Assembly (NCBI GenBank): GCA_013362195.1
Contig: JABFWM010000075.1
Location: 1 to 5,134, forward strand
Source: Acidobacteriota bacterium
GTDB taxonomy: Bacteria > Acidobacteriota > Vicinamibacteria > Vicinamibacterales > 2-12-FULL-66-21
Direction of reading: 5' to 3'
DNA length: 5,134 nt
The notes beneath the pieces are model-generated. The model saw only the letters and a program-made list of their open reading frames with translations. It did no database searches and was not told the origin of the DNA. A program made the position numbers and the translations under genes. Below, piece after piece: positions 1 through 5,134 of this stretch (positions within the stretch are counted from its first letter, which is position 1; the number at the start of each line of letters is the position of its first letter).

Positions 1-2
1 TC

Positions 3-77
3 CGCGACGCGGCGCTGCCGATCACGCGCACGTCGCTGGAACTCGCGCCGATCGCCCGCCCGTCATTCAGGGGTTGA
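3..77 (+). CDS. C-terminal end of an unidentified protein (5' partial)
   Basis: The first bases read as an open frame that ends at TGA 75-77 and translates to about 24 residues ending ...ELAPIARPSFRG. I chose this frame because nearly all of its codons end in G or C, matching the clear genes in the window, while the other two plus frames show no such bias. The rest of the gene lies upstream of the window, so no domain can be named and no function is proposed. It converges with the kinase gene, whose stop codon lies 30 bp away. The fragment is short, so the call rests on codon bias alone. Confidence 0.45.
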   Translation, partial: RDAALPITRTSLELAPIARPSFRG

Positions 78-107
78 AGGCCGTCGGCTGACGTGACTCG
101 ATGCGGG

Positions 108-1874
108 TCAGGAGACGGCGTCGATCCTCGAGGCGCGCACCGCGTCGCGCCCGTGCGGATCGCGCAGCACGACGTCCACCAGGAGCGCCATCTCGGTCGA
201 GAGCACGCGCCACGCCGCGCCGGCGGCGTCGACGCGGTGCTCGGCGCCGAGGCGTTCCAGCGTGCGGGCGGCCTCGAAGACGCTGGTCGCCGAGATAGTG
301 CCGGCGGCCCCTTTCAGCGCATGGGCCGCATTACGGATCGCTTTACAGTCGCGCGCCCCGACGGCCCGGGCGATGTCCGCCATACGCATCGGCGCGTCCT
401 CCACGAACAGGGCAATCACGTCGGCGGCAAGCTGCTCGTCGCCGCCGACCCGCGCGATGAGTCCGTCCAGGTCATGGAGGCCGCTCGCGGGCGACGGCGG
501 CAGTCCGGTCGGCCGCTCGACCTCCGCGCAGAGCGCGGCGGCATCGACCGGCTTCGACAGGTAGCCGTCCATGCCCGCGGCAAGACACTTCTCGCGATCT
601 CCGGTCATCGCGTGCGCGGTCGTGGCGACAATCCGCAGGTGCTCGCCGGTGTCGCGTTCGCGCTCGCGAATGCGGCGTGACGCTTCCAGGCCGCCCATCT
701 CGGGCATCTGCACGTCCATCAACACGACGTCGAACGATTCGCGCTCCAGCGCGGCGAGCGCTTCGACGCCGTTCGCGGCGACCGTGACCTGATGGCCGCG
801 GTTCGTGAGCACGCCGGTTGCGACCCGTTGATTGACCGGATTGTCCTCGGCAAGCAGGACGCGCCGCACCGGACGATGTGCAGTCGGCGCAACGGCGTGG
901 GCTCCGGGCGCACGCGTGGGCGTACCGAGCAGCGCCCGGTCGGAAAGATCCGGCAGCGCCGGGTGTGATCGGGCGTCGACGGTATCGAGCGCGACGGTGA
1001 AATGGAACGTGCTCCCTGCGCCGGGCGCACTTTCGACCCAGATGCGTCCGTCCATCAGATGCACCAGCGTGGCCGAGATCGTCAGGCCGAGGCCGGTGCC
1101 GCCGAACCGCCGCGTCGTCGATCCGTCGGCCTGGCGGAAGGGCTCGAAAATCGTGCCCTGCTTGTCGGCCGCGATGCCGATGCCGGTGTCGGTCACACGG
1201 CAGTGCAGGCGTGCCGCTTCACCGGACGTGGCCTCGCGTTCGATGCGGAGCCTGACGGACCCGGCGTCGGTGAACTTGATCGCGTTGCCAATCAGGTTGC
1301 CGAGCACGTGACCGAGGCGGAGCGGGTTGCCGCTGAGCGTCGCCGGTACCTGCGGGTCGATGTCGCACCGAAGCGTGAGGCGCGTCTCGTGCGCTTTGAG
1401 CGCGAGCGGCTTCACGATGTCGGCGACAACGTCGCGAATCGCAAACGGCACCCGCTCCAGCTCCATCCTGCGCGACTCGATCTTCGAGAAGTCGAGAATG
1501 TCGTTCAGGATGGCCAGGAGCGAGCTCGCCGAGCTCCTGACAGTCTCGAGATGCTCGCGCTGCAGGGGCGACAGATCACCGGCGAGCGCGAGCTCGGTCA
1601 TGCCGATGATCCCGTTCATCGGCGTGCGAATCTCGTGGCTCATGTTCGCCAGGAAGTCGCTCTTGGCGCGGTTCGCCTCCATCGCGCGGTCGCGTGCCTC
1701 GATCAGCTCCGCGTTGAGCGCGCGCAGTTCCGCCGTGCGCTCGGCGACCTTTCGTTCGAGCTCCTGCTGGTGCTTTTCGAGCTGCTGGGTGCGATGGCCG
1801 ATCTGATCGAGCATCGCGTTGAGGCCGTCGACGGGTTCGCCCACCTCGTCGCGATCCAGCAAGACGAACGCCAT
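108..1874 (-). CDS. Hybrid sensor histidine kinase with receiver and HPt domains, sensor region missing
   Basis: A 588-residue multistep phosphorelay kinase, counted from ATG 1874. Residues 8-25 (DRDEVGEPVDGLNAMLDQ) match the second helix of a HAMP domain. A charged coiled coil follows (about 26-72, KVAERTAELRALNAEL). The HisKA H-box SHEIRTPMN has the phospho-His at 80. HATPase_c shows the N-box (NLIGNAIKF, Asn197), G1 (DTGIGI, 229-234), F-box (FEPFRQAD) and G2 (GGTGLGLTI). The receiver (about 338-450) has Glu343/Asp344, phospho-Asp387, Thr419 and Lys441. The HPt domain (about 465-570) has AHALKGAAG with phospho-His518. All catalytic residues are present, so an active His-Asp-His relay is expected. 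No transmembrane segment, CHASE8 or other input domain and no first HAMP helix is visible, so the protein should be cytoplasmic. The same frame stays open to 2348, but that part overlaps the opposite-strand regulator and is Arg/Ser-rich shadow sequence. No good Shine-Dalgarno precedes 1874, so the start is uncertain; TTG 1877 is an alternative. Likely partners are the receivers at 2077 and 2726. Confidence 0.93.
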   Translation of the reverse strand: MAFVLLDRDEVGEPVDGLNAMLDQIGHRTQQLEKHQQELERKVAERTAELRALNAELIEARDRAMEANRAKSDFLANMSHEIRTPMNGIIGMTELALAGDLSPLQREHLETVRSSASSLLAILNDILDFSKIESRRMELERVPFAIRDVVADIVKPLALKAHETRLTLRCDIDPQVPATLSGNPLRLGHVLGNLIGNAIKFTDAGSVRLRIEREATSGEAARLHCRVTDTGIGIAADKQGTIFEPFRQADGSTTRRFGGTGLGLTISATLVHLMDGRIWVESAPGAGSTFHFTVALDTVDARSHPALPDLSDRALLGTPTRAPGAHAVAPTAHRPVRRVLLAEDNPVNQRVATGVLTNRGHQVTVAANGVEALAALERESFDVVLMDVQMPEMGGLEASRRIRERERDTGEHLRIVATTAHAMTGDREKCLAAGMDGYLSKPVDAAALCAEVERPTGLPPSPASGLHDLDGLIARVGGDEQLAADVIALFVEDAPMRMADIARAVGARDCKAIRNAAHALKGAAGTISATSVFEAARTLERLGAEHRVDAAGAAWRVLSTEMALLVDVVLRDPHGRDAVRASRIDAVS

Positions 1875-2076
1875 CAACGCGGCGGCGCGCGCCAGGAGCC
1901 GGCGGCGATCCGCCTGCTGGTGCCCACCCGCTGAGTGACGCGGCGCGCGTCTCGTGTGCGGGACGGGCGGACGCCGCACACTCTGTTCGCATTCGCTCAC
2001 CCCCGCACACGCCCGTTCACGAGACGCGCCATCCGGCATCGAGATTGCTGCGCTGCCGCGCGGAGCCAATGCACGC
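1875..2076. other. Intergenic region between divergent kinase and regulator genes
   Basis: About 200 bp separate the proposed kinase start from the divergent regulator start. All three minus frames were read for a first HAMP helix or a membrane segment that would complete the kinase; none was convincing. The only hydrophobic stretch is LLARAAALMAFVLL, which spans the proposed start and is too short and Arg-interrupted for a clear membrane helix. Promoters for both genes presumably lie here, but I could not pick a -35/-10 pair with confidence. Confidence 0.4.
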
Positions 2077-2673
2077 ATGCGCGCCCTGGTCGCCGACGAC
2101 GATCGCACCGCAGCGCTGATCCTGGGCCGCGCCCTCGAACGATGCGGGCTCGAGGTGACCGCCGTGCACGACGGCCTGGCGGCGCTGGCGGCGCTCGCAG
2201 AGGCCGACCGGCCGTCGATCGCGGTGATCGACTGGATGATGCCGGGCCTGGACGGCGTGGAGGTGTGCCGCCGCCTGCGCCGCGATCCGGCGCGACAGCA
2301 CGTGTACGTGCTGCTCGTCACGGGGCGTGACAGCCGCGCCGACGTCATCGCCGGGCTCGACGCCGGCGCGGACGACTATCTCGTGAAGCCGTTCAACGAC
2401 GACGAACTGCGCGCGCGCGTGCGGGTCGGGATGCGCGTCGTCACGCTGCAGGCCTCGCTGGCCGAGCGCGTGGTGCAGCTCCAGGCGGCGCTGTCGCGCG
2501 TCAAACAGCTCGCGGGCCTGCTGCCGATCTGCAGCTATTGCAAGCGCATTCGCAGCGACGAGGATTATTGGGAGCAGCTCGAGAGCTACGTCTCGCAGCA
2601 CAGCGAAGCGCAGTTCAGCCACGGGATCTGTCCGCCTTGCCTCGATCGCGTGGAGCGGGAATTCGAAGCATAG
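2077..2673 (+). CDS. Response regulator with C-terminal Cys/His-rich putative zinc-binding tail
   Basis: A 198-residue protein. Residues 1-118 form a CheY-like receiver: acidic pocket DDD at 7-9, phospho-acceptor Asp52 in VIDWMMPGLDG, Thr82 (LLVTGRD) and Lys104 (YLVKPFND). Residues about 119-148 (TLQASLAERVVQLQAALSRVK) look like a dimerising coiled coil. The tail has CSYC at 152-155, the YWEQLESYVSQHSE segment, and SHGICPPC with His182, Cys185 and Cys188. This tail recurs on bacterial receivers as 'LLPICxxCKxIR...YWxQLExYI...FSHGICPxC'; I know of no established function. CxxC plus HxxCxxC spacing suggests one bound metal ion (inference). There is no helix-turn-helix, GGDEF, EAL or other output domain. 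ATG 2077 was chosen because the receiver's first strand (MRALVADDD) begins there and GGAG lies at 2062-2065; the frame is open back to a GTG at 1954, but those residues are not receiver-like. It probably shares a transcript with the receiver 52 bp downstream and is divergent from the hybrid kinase, its likeliest phosphodonor. Confidence 0.92.
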   Translation: MRALVADDDRTAALILGRALERCGLEVTAVHDGLAALAALAEADRPSIAVIDWMMPGLDGVEVCRRLRRDPARQHVYVLLVTGRDSRADVIAGLDAGADDYLVKPFNDDELRARVRVGMRVVTLQASLAERVVQLQAALSRVKQLAGLLPICSYCKRIRSDEDYWEQLESYVSQHSEAQFSHGICPPCLDRVEREFEA

Positions 2674-2711
2674 GCGTCGACGGATTCCAGGGATGCAAAG
2701 GGATCGGGTTC

Positions 2712-2716
2712 AGGAG
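2712..2716 (+). promoter_or_regulatory. Ribosome binding site AGGAG for the single-domain receiver
   Basis: AGGAG ends 9 nt before ATG 2726, a canonical spacing. It decides the start: the in-frame ATG at 2693 would add 11 residues (MQRDRVQETVT) that are not part of a receiver fold and would place this site inside the coding region. A second ATG directly follows at 2729 and could also be used. Confidence 0.8.
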
Positions 2717-2725
2717 ACCGTCACA

Positions 2726-3115
2726 ATGATGCGCACCATTCTCGTCGTCGACGACGATCCGTCCGTGCGGTACGTCATCGGCAAGCTGTTTCGCTCGCGC
2801 GGCTGGACGGTGCTGGCGGCGGAGAGCGCGGAGGCCGCGGTGCGGCTCGCGACGGATCACCACATCGACATCGTCCTGTGCGACGTCGTGATGCCGGGGG
2901 TCGACGGGTTCGGCTGCGTGGCGCGCGTCAAAGGACATCAACCCGACGCGGCGATCATGTTGATGAGCGGCCACCCGTACTCGTTCGACAGTCCGCAGGA
3001 CTCGCTGCCGTCGTGGGGACCGGCGCCCGAGTTCATCGCGAAGCCGTTCTCGATGCTGGATCTCGGCGCACGCGTCGACCGCCTGCACTCGAGCACCAGC
3101 GCGCACGCGTGCTGA
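2726..3115 (+). CDS. Single-domain response regulator (CheY-like receiver)
   Basis: A 129-residue protein consisting of one receiver domain and no output domain. Visible landmarks are the first strand TILVVDDD with Asp9-11, phospho-acceptor Asp53 in IVLCDVVMPGVDG, Ser81 at the Thr/Ser switch position (LMSGHPY) and Lys106 in FIAKPF. The stretch between Ser81 and Lys106 (about 82-102: HPYSFDSPQDS...WGPAPE) is a Pro/Ser/Asp-rich loop where most receivers place helix 4, so the signalling face may differ from CheY. The C-terminus (HSSTSAHAC) is a short tail that ends in Cys. The gene lies 52 bp after the Cys/His-tailed regulator on the same strand and is probably co-transcribed with it. Stand-alone receivers commonly serve as phosphate sinks or shuttles to an HPt, or act by binding a target protein; the HPt of the neighbouring kinase is an obvious candidate partner (inference). 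Confidence 0.92.
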   Translation: MMRTILVVDDDPSVRYVIGKLFRSRGWTVLAAESAEAAVRLATDHHIDIVLCDVVMPGVDGFGCVARVKGHQPDAAIMLMSGHPYSFDSPQDSLPSWGPAPEFIAKPFSMLDLGARVDRLHSSTSAHAC

Positions 3116-3122
3116 GCGGCGC

Positions 3123-3151
3123 CCGCGCGTCACGCGGAAGGCGGGAACGCC
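3123..3151. terminator. Weak GC-rich hairpins between convergent genes
   Basis: The 39-bp gap between the convergent receiver and DoxX-like genes holds two small perfect stems: CCGCG (3123-3127) with CGCGG (3133-3137) around a 5-nt loop, and GGCG (3140-3143) with CGCC (3148-3151) around GGAA, a GNRA-type tetraloop. Neither is followed by a T-run on either strand, so this is not a classical intrinsic terminator. It may slow polymerase from both sides, but stems this short also arise by chance at this GC content. Confidence 0.25.
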
Positions 3152-3154
3152 GTG

Positions 3155-4468
3155 TCACCGGTTGAACGGATACTCCTGCACCCAGTGAAATCCGCGGCTG
3201 CCCAGTAGAAAGCGTCGCCGATCGTACAGCTGCAATCGCATCGCGACGCGGTGATCCTCCATCGTTCCCGCAAGCGTCATCTCTTCGCGTGCCGGGCGCG
3301 TCACGTTGAACGTCGCCACCGACCCGGACTCACCGCCGCGCGTCAACGTCAACGTGTTCAGCGTCTCGTACCATTGCGCGGTATAGCCGACGAACGAGTC
3401 GTCCATCCGCTGGAACGTCACCCGTCCGCGTGAATCGAACACGACGCGGCGCCAGCGGCCCCAATCGGTGACCAGCGGGACGCGCGTGACCCCGTCGATC
3501 GCCATCGTCTCGACCGTCCAGATGCCATGGAGCGCTGATTCGGGCGCGCCGCCGCCGAATTCGTACCACGCCTTGCGCGCGCCGTACAGGTTCATGACGA
3601 CGATGTAGACGCCGAAGACGACTTGCGCCGCGACGAGAAGACGGCGCCGGCGCGGCGTTCGGCCGAGGGGAGGCTCGACGGCCGGGCCGGTCGGACGGCC
3701 GAGCAGCAGAACGTCCGCGATCCGGCGCGCGTGCGGCGCGAGCAGGACGATGGAGATGACGATGAGGTGAAACGAGAGCAGCTTCACCGGTACGTCGTAG
3801 GTCATGTTCAGCATGAAGACCTGCACCGCATCCGCGAGCGCGACGATCGCGCCGAGCGTGGCCGTGCGCGGCAGGAAGAGGAGCACGCCGGCGATCAGCT
3901 CCGCAGCTCCGGTGGCGATCTGATACGCCGTCGATGCGGCGATGAACGCCCACAACACGCCCATCGGCGAGAACTGCCCGTACGGCTCGATCAGTCGCGT
4001 GAGCGACACGGATCCCATCTGCAGCGGGACCACTTTGGCGACGCCGTACGTCACCATCGTCGACCCGAGCGCGAAGCGCAGGAAGAGGCGGAACCATGCG
4101 TCTGCGCGCTCGTAGCGGGCACGCCGACGATCGAGGAGCGACCACGCGGCCGCCACGACGATCGCAGAAGCGAGCAGGCAGAACGCCTGGACCCAATCGA
4201 AGGTCTTGTCGCCGCTGCCGCTGCCCGTCACCACCAGCGGCGTCGTCACGCGGAAGACGTGCATCGCGGTCCATTCGACGACGGTGCGAAACGGCGGCAG
4301 CTCTCCGACGCCGGGCGCGTTGTCGAACGGCGGCATCAGCAGGCTGCTCAGCATCTGCGTGAGGAGCACGTAGGTGCCGAAGTACACCACCGAGAAGCGG
4401 AACGCGATCCGCGCCGCGGCGGTCCAGCGAGGCGTACGTGCGGCGTCGATGGCAAGGGTCTCGACCAT
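3155..4468 (-). CDS. DoxX-like polytopic membrane protein with extra C-terminal domain
   Basis: A 437-residue inner-membrane protein of unknown substrate. Hydrophobic segments lie near residues 20-44, 90-111, 126-148, 168-200 (possibly two helices), 203-221, 227-246 and 276-294. The core YGVAKVVPLQM...RLIEPYGQFSPMGVLW (141-173), then AAELIAGVLLFLPRTATLGA (188-207) and YDVPVKLLSFHL (224-235), resembles DoxX-like proteins of Acidobacteriota and Bacteroidota. The DoxX name comes from an archaeal quinol oxidase subunit; most bacterial relatives have no proven role, so quinone or redox involvement is only a guess. After the last helix, residues about 300-437 form a soluble, mostly polar region with repeated short strand-like segments (GIWTVETMAIDG, RVVFDSRGRVTFQRM, NTLTLTRGG, VAMRLQLYDRRRF) that looks like a small beta-barrel or lipocalin-like domain (inference). 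ATG 4468 is supported by the first helix and by a TATAAT nearly abutting it; there is no Shine-Dalgarno. It converges on the receiver gene and diverges from the gene at 4547. Confidence 0.85.
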   Translation of the reverse strand: MVETLAIDAARTPRWTAAARIAFRFSVVYFGTYVLLTQMLSSLLMPPFDNAPGVGELPPFRTVVEWTAMHVFRVTTPLVVTGSGSGDKTFDWVQAFCLLASAIVVAAAWSLLDRRRARYERADAWFRLFLRFALGSTMVTYGVAKVVPLQMGSVSLTRLIEPYGQFSPMGVLWAFIAASTAYQIATGAAELIAGVLLFLPRTATLGAIVALADAVQVFMLNMTYDVPVKLLSFHLIVISIVLLAPHARRIADVLLLGRPTGPAVEPPLGRTPRRRRLLVAAQVVFGVYIVVMNLYGARKAWYEFGGGAPESALHGIWTVETMAIDGVTRVPLVTDWGRWRRVVFDSRGRVTFQRMDDSFVGYTAQWYETLNTLTLTRGGESGSVATFNVTRPAREEMTLAGTMEDHRVAMRLQLYDRRRFLLGSRGFHWVQEYPFNR

Positions 4469-4477
4469 GGAGCGCGG

Positions 4478-4483
4478 ATTATA
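4478..4483 (-). promoter_or_regulatory. Consensus -10 element (TATAAT) for the DoxX-like gene
   Basis: The minus strand carries a perfect TATAAT whose last base is separated by 9 nt from ATG 4468. Transcription from it would begin within about 0-4 nt of the start codon, giving a leaderless or nearly leaderless mRNA, which fits the absence of a Shine-Dalgarno. No recognisable -35 hexamer is seen 16-18 nt upstream; that region is GC-rich. A/T-rich hexamers are rare in this sequence, which adds some weight to the call. Confidence 0.55.
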
Positions 4484-4510
4484 GCGCCGGCCATCGATGC
4501 GGCCCCGCGC

Positions 4511-4539
4511 TTTTCACCGCCTCCCGCCGCGGCTATGCT
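4511..4539 (+). promoter_or_regulatory. Putative promoter for the gene at 4547 (TTTTCA, 17 nt, TATGCT)
   Basis: TTTTCA (4511-4516) matches the -35 consensus at 4 of 6 bases. After a 17-nt spacer, TATGCT (4534-4539) matches the -10 consensus at 4 of 6. Exactly 7 nt separate the -10 from ATG 4547, the spacing typical of leaderless TANNNT-N7-ATG starts. It lies back to back with the DoxX-like gene's -10 element. Each match alone is modest; the geometry is what supports the call. Confidence 0.4.
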
Positions 4540-4546
4540 CAGGGCG

Positions 4547-5134
4547 ATGCCCTCGCGTGCGCTCGAGACCGAGATCGACCGTCTCTATCAACTGCCACTC
4601 GACCAGTTCACCTCGGCGCGCAACGCACTCGCCAAGACGGCGGGCGCCGATGCCGTACCCGTCCGCGCGCTCGGGAAGCCGCCGGTCGCCGCGTGGGCGG
4701 TGAACCAGTTGTACTGGCGGAACGGCGACGTGTGGAATGCGCTCGTCGAAGCGGCGGAGAACGCGCGCCGTGCCCACAAGGCCGTGCTGTCAGGCCGCGC
4801 CGGCGACGTGCGCGCCGCCAGCCGCGTGCACGACGAAGCGGTCGAGCACGCGCTGAAGGCGACGCTGGACATCCTGCGCGACGGCGGTCATCCGGTGACC
4901 GACGCGACGAAGCAGGCGATCGTCACGACGCTGCGTGCGCTGCCGTCCGACGATCAACCGGGCCGCCTCGCGCGCGTCCTGCAGCCCGGAGGGTTCGAGG
5001 CGCTCGCCGGATTGTCGGTGGCGCGCGGCGCCGCCGGTGCGGCGCGGCACGAGAAAGTGGCGAAGTCCGCGCCTGCGCGGCCCGCCCCTCCGTCGCCCGA
5101 ATCGCCGGCGCGGCCGAAGGTCGATGCGAAGGCG
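4547..5134 (+). CDS. Uncharacterised conserved protein, N-terminal 196 residues (3' partial)
   Basis: The frame is open from ATG 4547 to the window end with strong G/C third-position bias. The N-terminus (EIDRLYQLPLDQFTSARNAL, residues 9-28), then VRALGKPPVAAWAVNQLYW (39-57), THL-like helical stretches, and LRALPSDDQPGRLARVLQPG (129-148) followed by GFEALAGL look like a conserved alpha-helical protein that I recall as a hypothetical family in Acidobacteriota and related high-GC bacteria; no function is known to me. No signal peptide or membrane helix is visible, so it is probably cytoplasmic. From about residue 160 the composition turns to Ala/Pro/Lys-rich low complexity (SAPARPAPPSPESPARPK), probably a flexible linker before a C-terminal part outside the window. 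An in-frame ATG at 4535 would add four residues (MLRA) but overlaps the putative -10 element, and the AGGG before 4547 is too close to act as a normal Shine-Dalgarno, so 4547 is preferred. Confidence 0.8.
   Translation, partial: MPSRALETEIDRLYQLPLDQFTSARNALAKTAGADAVPVRALGKPPVAAWAVNQLYWRNGDVWNALVEAAENARRAHKAVLSGRAGDVRAASRVHDEAVEHALKATLDILRDGGHPVTDATKQAIVTTLRALPSDDQPGRLARVLQPGGFEALAGLSVARGAAGAARHEKVAKSAPARPAPPSPESPARPKVDAKA

Noticed and set aside
82..93. CGTC-GGCT-GACG hairpin in the gap between the first two genes
   Set aside because: A four-base stem without a T-run is expected by chance at this GC content and does not support a terminator call.
1516..1538. Inverted repeat AGGAGC...GCTCCT
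   Set aside because: It lies within conserved HisKA coding sequence (SSASSLLAIL) and is explained by Ser/Leu/Ala codons.
1908..1925. RRIAAG-like string in another minus frame, reminiscent of a first HAMP segment
   Set aside because: Its frame stops at a TGA shortly downstream, the distance to DEVGE is too long for HAMP, and flanking residues do not fit; such strings arise easily in GC-rich DNA. A frameshifted HAMP cannot be fully excluded.
1002..1934. Long plus-strand open frame opposite the kinase
   Set aside because: It mirrors the kinase codons, has no recognisable domain, and its length is explained by the rarity of stop codons at this GC content.
1954..2076. GTG 1954 as an upstream start for the first regulator
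   Set aside because: The added 41 residues are Arg/Pro/Cys-rich and not receiver-like; the receiver's first strand begins at ATG 2077.
1875..2348. N-terminal extension of the kinase frame (about 158 further residues, open back to 2348)
   Set aside because: It overlaps the well-supported opposite-strand regulator, is Arg/Ser/Ala-rich with no kinase-type domain, and reads as the antisense shadow of that gene.

Overview
This is a very GC-rich, gene-dense window with strong G/C preference at third codon positions. The combination of a CHASE8/HAMP-type hybrid kinase relative, a receiver protein with the 'LLPICSYCKRIR' Cys-rich tail, and a DoxX-like membrane protein is what I would expect from an environmental Acidobacteriota (Vicinamibacteria-like) genome. 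That assignment is inference; there is no rRNA or other marker gene here. No RNA gene, CRISPR array, insertion sequence or phage gene was seen.

Layout: (1) 1-77, the last 24 or so codons of a plus-strand gene. (2) 108-1874, minus strand, a hybrid histidine kinase (HAMP remnant, coiled coil, HisKA, HATPase_c, receiver, HPt) that has no membrane or sensor region. (3) 1875-2076, a gap of about 200 bp between divergent genes. (4) 2077-2673 and 2726-3115, plus strand, two response regulators without DNA-binding domains: one carries a putative metal-binding CxxC...HxxCxxC tail, the other is a bare receiver with its own ribosome binding site. (5) 3116-3154, a short convergent gap with small GC-rich hairpins. 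(6) 3155-4468, minus strand, a DoxX-like polytopic membrane protein with an extra C-terminal domain of about 130 residues. (7) 4469-4546, a divergent promoter region in which -10-like elements lie so close to both ATG codons that leaderless transcripts are likely. (8) 4547 to the window end, plus strand, the first 196 codons of an uncharacterised protein.

Working together: the kinase has every phosphotransfer site of an H-D-H relay (His80, Asp387, His518) but no output domain, so it needs an external receiver. The two divergent receivers next door are the natural candidates, and neither has a recognisable transcriptional output. The cluster therefore looks like a cytoplasmic multistep phosphorelay whose output is protein-protein or metal-domain mediated. 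The DoxX-like gene and the partial 3' gene look like separate transcription units with no evident link to the relay.

Nothing here proves a wholly new system. The points most worth a second look are the sensorless kinase whose reading frame begins inside HAMP, the Cys/His tail on the first receiver, and the paired close-set promoters at 4478-4546.
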